Assembly (NCBI GenBank): GCA_016946835.1 | Contig: JACVTC010000112.1 | Location: 82,501 to 117,500 of the forward strand | Source: Neocallimastix lanati (nom. inval.) | Taxonomy: Eukaryota; Neocallimastigomycota; Neocallimastigomycetes; Neocallimastigales; Neocallimastigaceae | Direction: 5' to 3' | Length of the DNA stretch: 35,000 bases | Shown here: positions 33,321-35,000 of the stretch, piece by piece | How the letters are laid out: each line of letters starts with the position of its first letter | How positions within the stretch are numbered: the stretch's first letter is position 1 | The notes under the pieces: generated by a model | Told to the model about the DNA's origin: nothing | What the model saw: the letters and a program-made list of their open reading frames with translations, nothing else | The model's database searches: none | Translations under genes and position numbers: made by a program

Positions 33321-35000
33321 GTTAATAATTAATTAACAAAATAAGAAAAAAAAATTTTTTTTCTTTCTAACATGCTAAAAGTATTTTCTCAATTAGGTTA
33401 AAAAAAAAAGTAATTTTTAGTAGACTTAACAAATTCTTTTTTATATTTATATTTTTACTTTCAATTTATTAAAAAATAAAATTTAAAAAGATAGTTGATG
33501 TATTTAAGTATAAAAATTTATTTTTATCTAATTAATTAATTAAATATTATTATTAGAAAAAAAATATGCAATAGTTATAAAAAAAAATAATATGTTTTTT
33601 ATTAAATATGGTATATATATTATTATTATTTTTAATTATTAATTATTAATTATTAATTATTATTATTATTATTTTTTTTTTTTAAACTTTTGATATTTAT
33701 AATTTTCTAATTAATTATCACAATACATTGTATGTTTAATATAATATATTTTTGTTATATATAAAATTTAATCTTTATATATAAAATTAAATTTTAAAAT
33801 GAGTAATACTAAGATGAAAAAATAATTATAAAAAGAAAAAAAATTTTTTTTAAAATTTTTTTTTATTTAGTAAAAATTTCTTTATTAGGAATTAATTAAA
33901 TAATATATTAAGGAATTCAATAAAGTTTATCTAATCAATATATTGCAATATATGTACAGATTTAATTTCTACCCAAAGAAGTTTAAACTTTTTTTTATAT
34001 TTTACATATTCAAAAAATATATTACAATTTTATGATTTAATATTTTTAATATTTATAGTTCAAATATAAAAAAAATAAAAAAAAAAAATATAAAGTAAGA
34101 CTTTATATTTTTGTTATATAAAGAAGAAAAATGTTAGAATAATTAATTTTTAAAGTTGAAATATAATATGCAGCTATCAAATTCTTATAAAGTAATACAT
34201 TATTAATAATAAACTCTTTCCTATATTTTTTATTTTATTTTTATTATTATTATTATTCTTTGAAGGTTTAATTAAATAAATTAATTAAAGAATAATAATA
34301 ATAATAACTATTAAAAATAAATAAATAAATATAAGATAATTAAATAAATAAAAGAAATAATGAAAATAATAATAGATATATATGTACATTTTTTTATTTA
34401 TTATACTTTTACAGGTAATATAAATAATATAATAAAAAAAAATATTTTATTTTAACACTGATAATTTTAATTTTAATTAATTAAAATTAAAATTATTAGA
34501 AGTTATGACAATCTTTTTATTTATTAATTTATATTTATATAAAATATTTTAATTTTTTTTAAAAGTTTAACTATTTCTTTTTCTTTACTTTTTATTGATA
34601 TATATTAAAAAAAATAAAAATAAGAATAAAAATAAAAATAAAAAAAGTTTTTTGACAGGTTAATTACAAAAGAAATGGAAAAAAAAAAATGATAAATTAA
34701 AATTAAATTTATAATAAAATATAAACTAAAAAAAATAATAATTTATTTTTATTTTATTTTATTTTATTTTTTTTTTTTTTTCATTTTTGAGATTAAATAA
34801 TTTAAAAATATATAAAAACAAAGTTGACATGAGTTTTAATTTAATTTTTATATATATTTTTTAATAAAAAAATATTATTTATTATATAATATATAGTGAA
34901 ATTTAATGAGAATATATATTTTAAAATATATATTTATTATTTAAATTCATTATAGAAAGAAAGAGAAAAAATTATGTATATTAAAAAATAAATTTATTAA
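33321..35000. other. AT-rich DNA, no gene seen; contains two inverted repeats
   Basis: This is simple A/T sequence to the end of the window. It holds a hairpin with perfect 21-bp arms (34241-34261 and 34287-34307, loop 25 nt) and a perfect 34-bp palindrome (34462-34495). No frames or RNA genes are recognisable. Confidence 0.55.

Overview
The window looks like nuclear DNA of an anaerobic gut fungus (Neocallimastigomycota) or a close relative. The reasons are extreme A+T content with dozens of long poly-A/poly-T runs, genes interrupted by short GT..AG introns, asparagine- and serine-rich proteins, and a secreted protein carrying long arrays of GYYL-type cysteine repeats that resemble the repeats of fungal cellulosome scaffoldins. 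The taxonomic call is inference from these features, not from a database match.

Layout. (1) 460-3117, minus: a six-exon gene for an unrecognised Ser/Asn-rich protein of about 730 aa. (2) 3118-8676: gene-poor AT-rich DNA with microsatellites, a MITE-like hairpin (6841-6977) and a decayed Ty1/copia RNase H fragment (7855-7975). (3) 8677-12215, plus: the most notable gene, two exons joined by a 131-nt intron, giving a predicted secreted protein of about 1135 aa with a Cys-His-Asp transglutaminase-like domain followed by about 18 scaffoldin-like repeats. (4) 12216-14911: repeats and a 5'-truncated copy of a polyadenylated short element. (5) 14912-16498, minus: Mak11/PAK1IP1-type WD40 ribosome-biogenesis factor whose last eight residues come from a small second exon. 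(6) 17278-19660: a cluster of non-autonomous or truncated retroelements, including a roughly 595-bp SINE-like element with a tRNA-like head, a 91-bp insertion with a perfect 13-bp target duplication, and a LINE 3' end. (7) 19660-23117: AT microsatellites. (8) 23118-26062, plus: a single-pass membrane protein with a C-terminal SH3 domain that is split by an intron. (9) 26380-26747: about 52 copies of a 7-bp repeat. (10) 27220-31760: three decayed non-LTR retrotransposon copies in mixed orientation. (11) 31760-35000: AT-rich DNA with no convincing gene.

The cellular genes do not form a pathway. They are isolated fungal genes on alternating strands, separated by kilobases of AT-rich DNA. GC-richer islands are a good guide here: nearly every one is either a cellular gene or a retroelement. 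The best candidate for something new is the transglutaminase/scaffoldin-repeat protein, which may be an extracellular factor that binds to, processes or cross-links partners on the fungal cellulosome or cell wall. The SINE-like family is the best mobile-element candidate.
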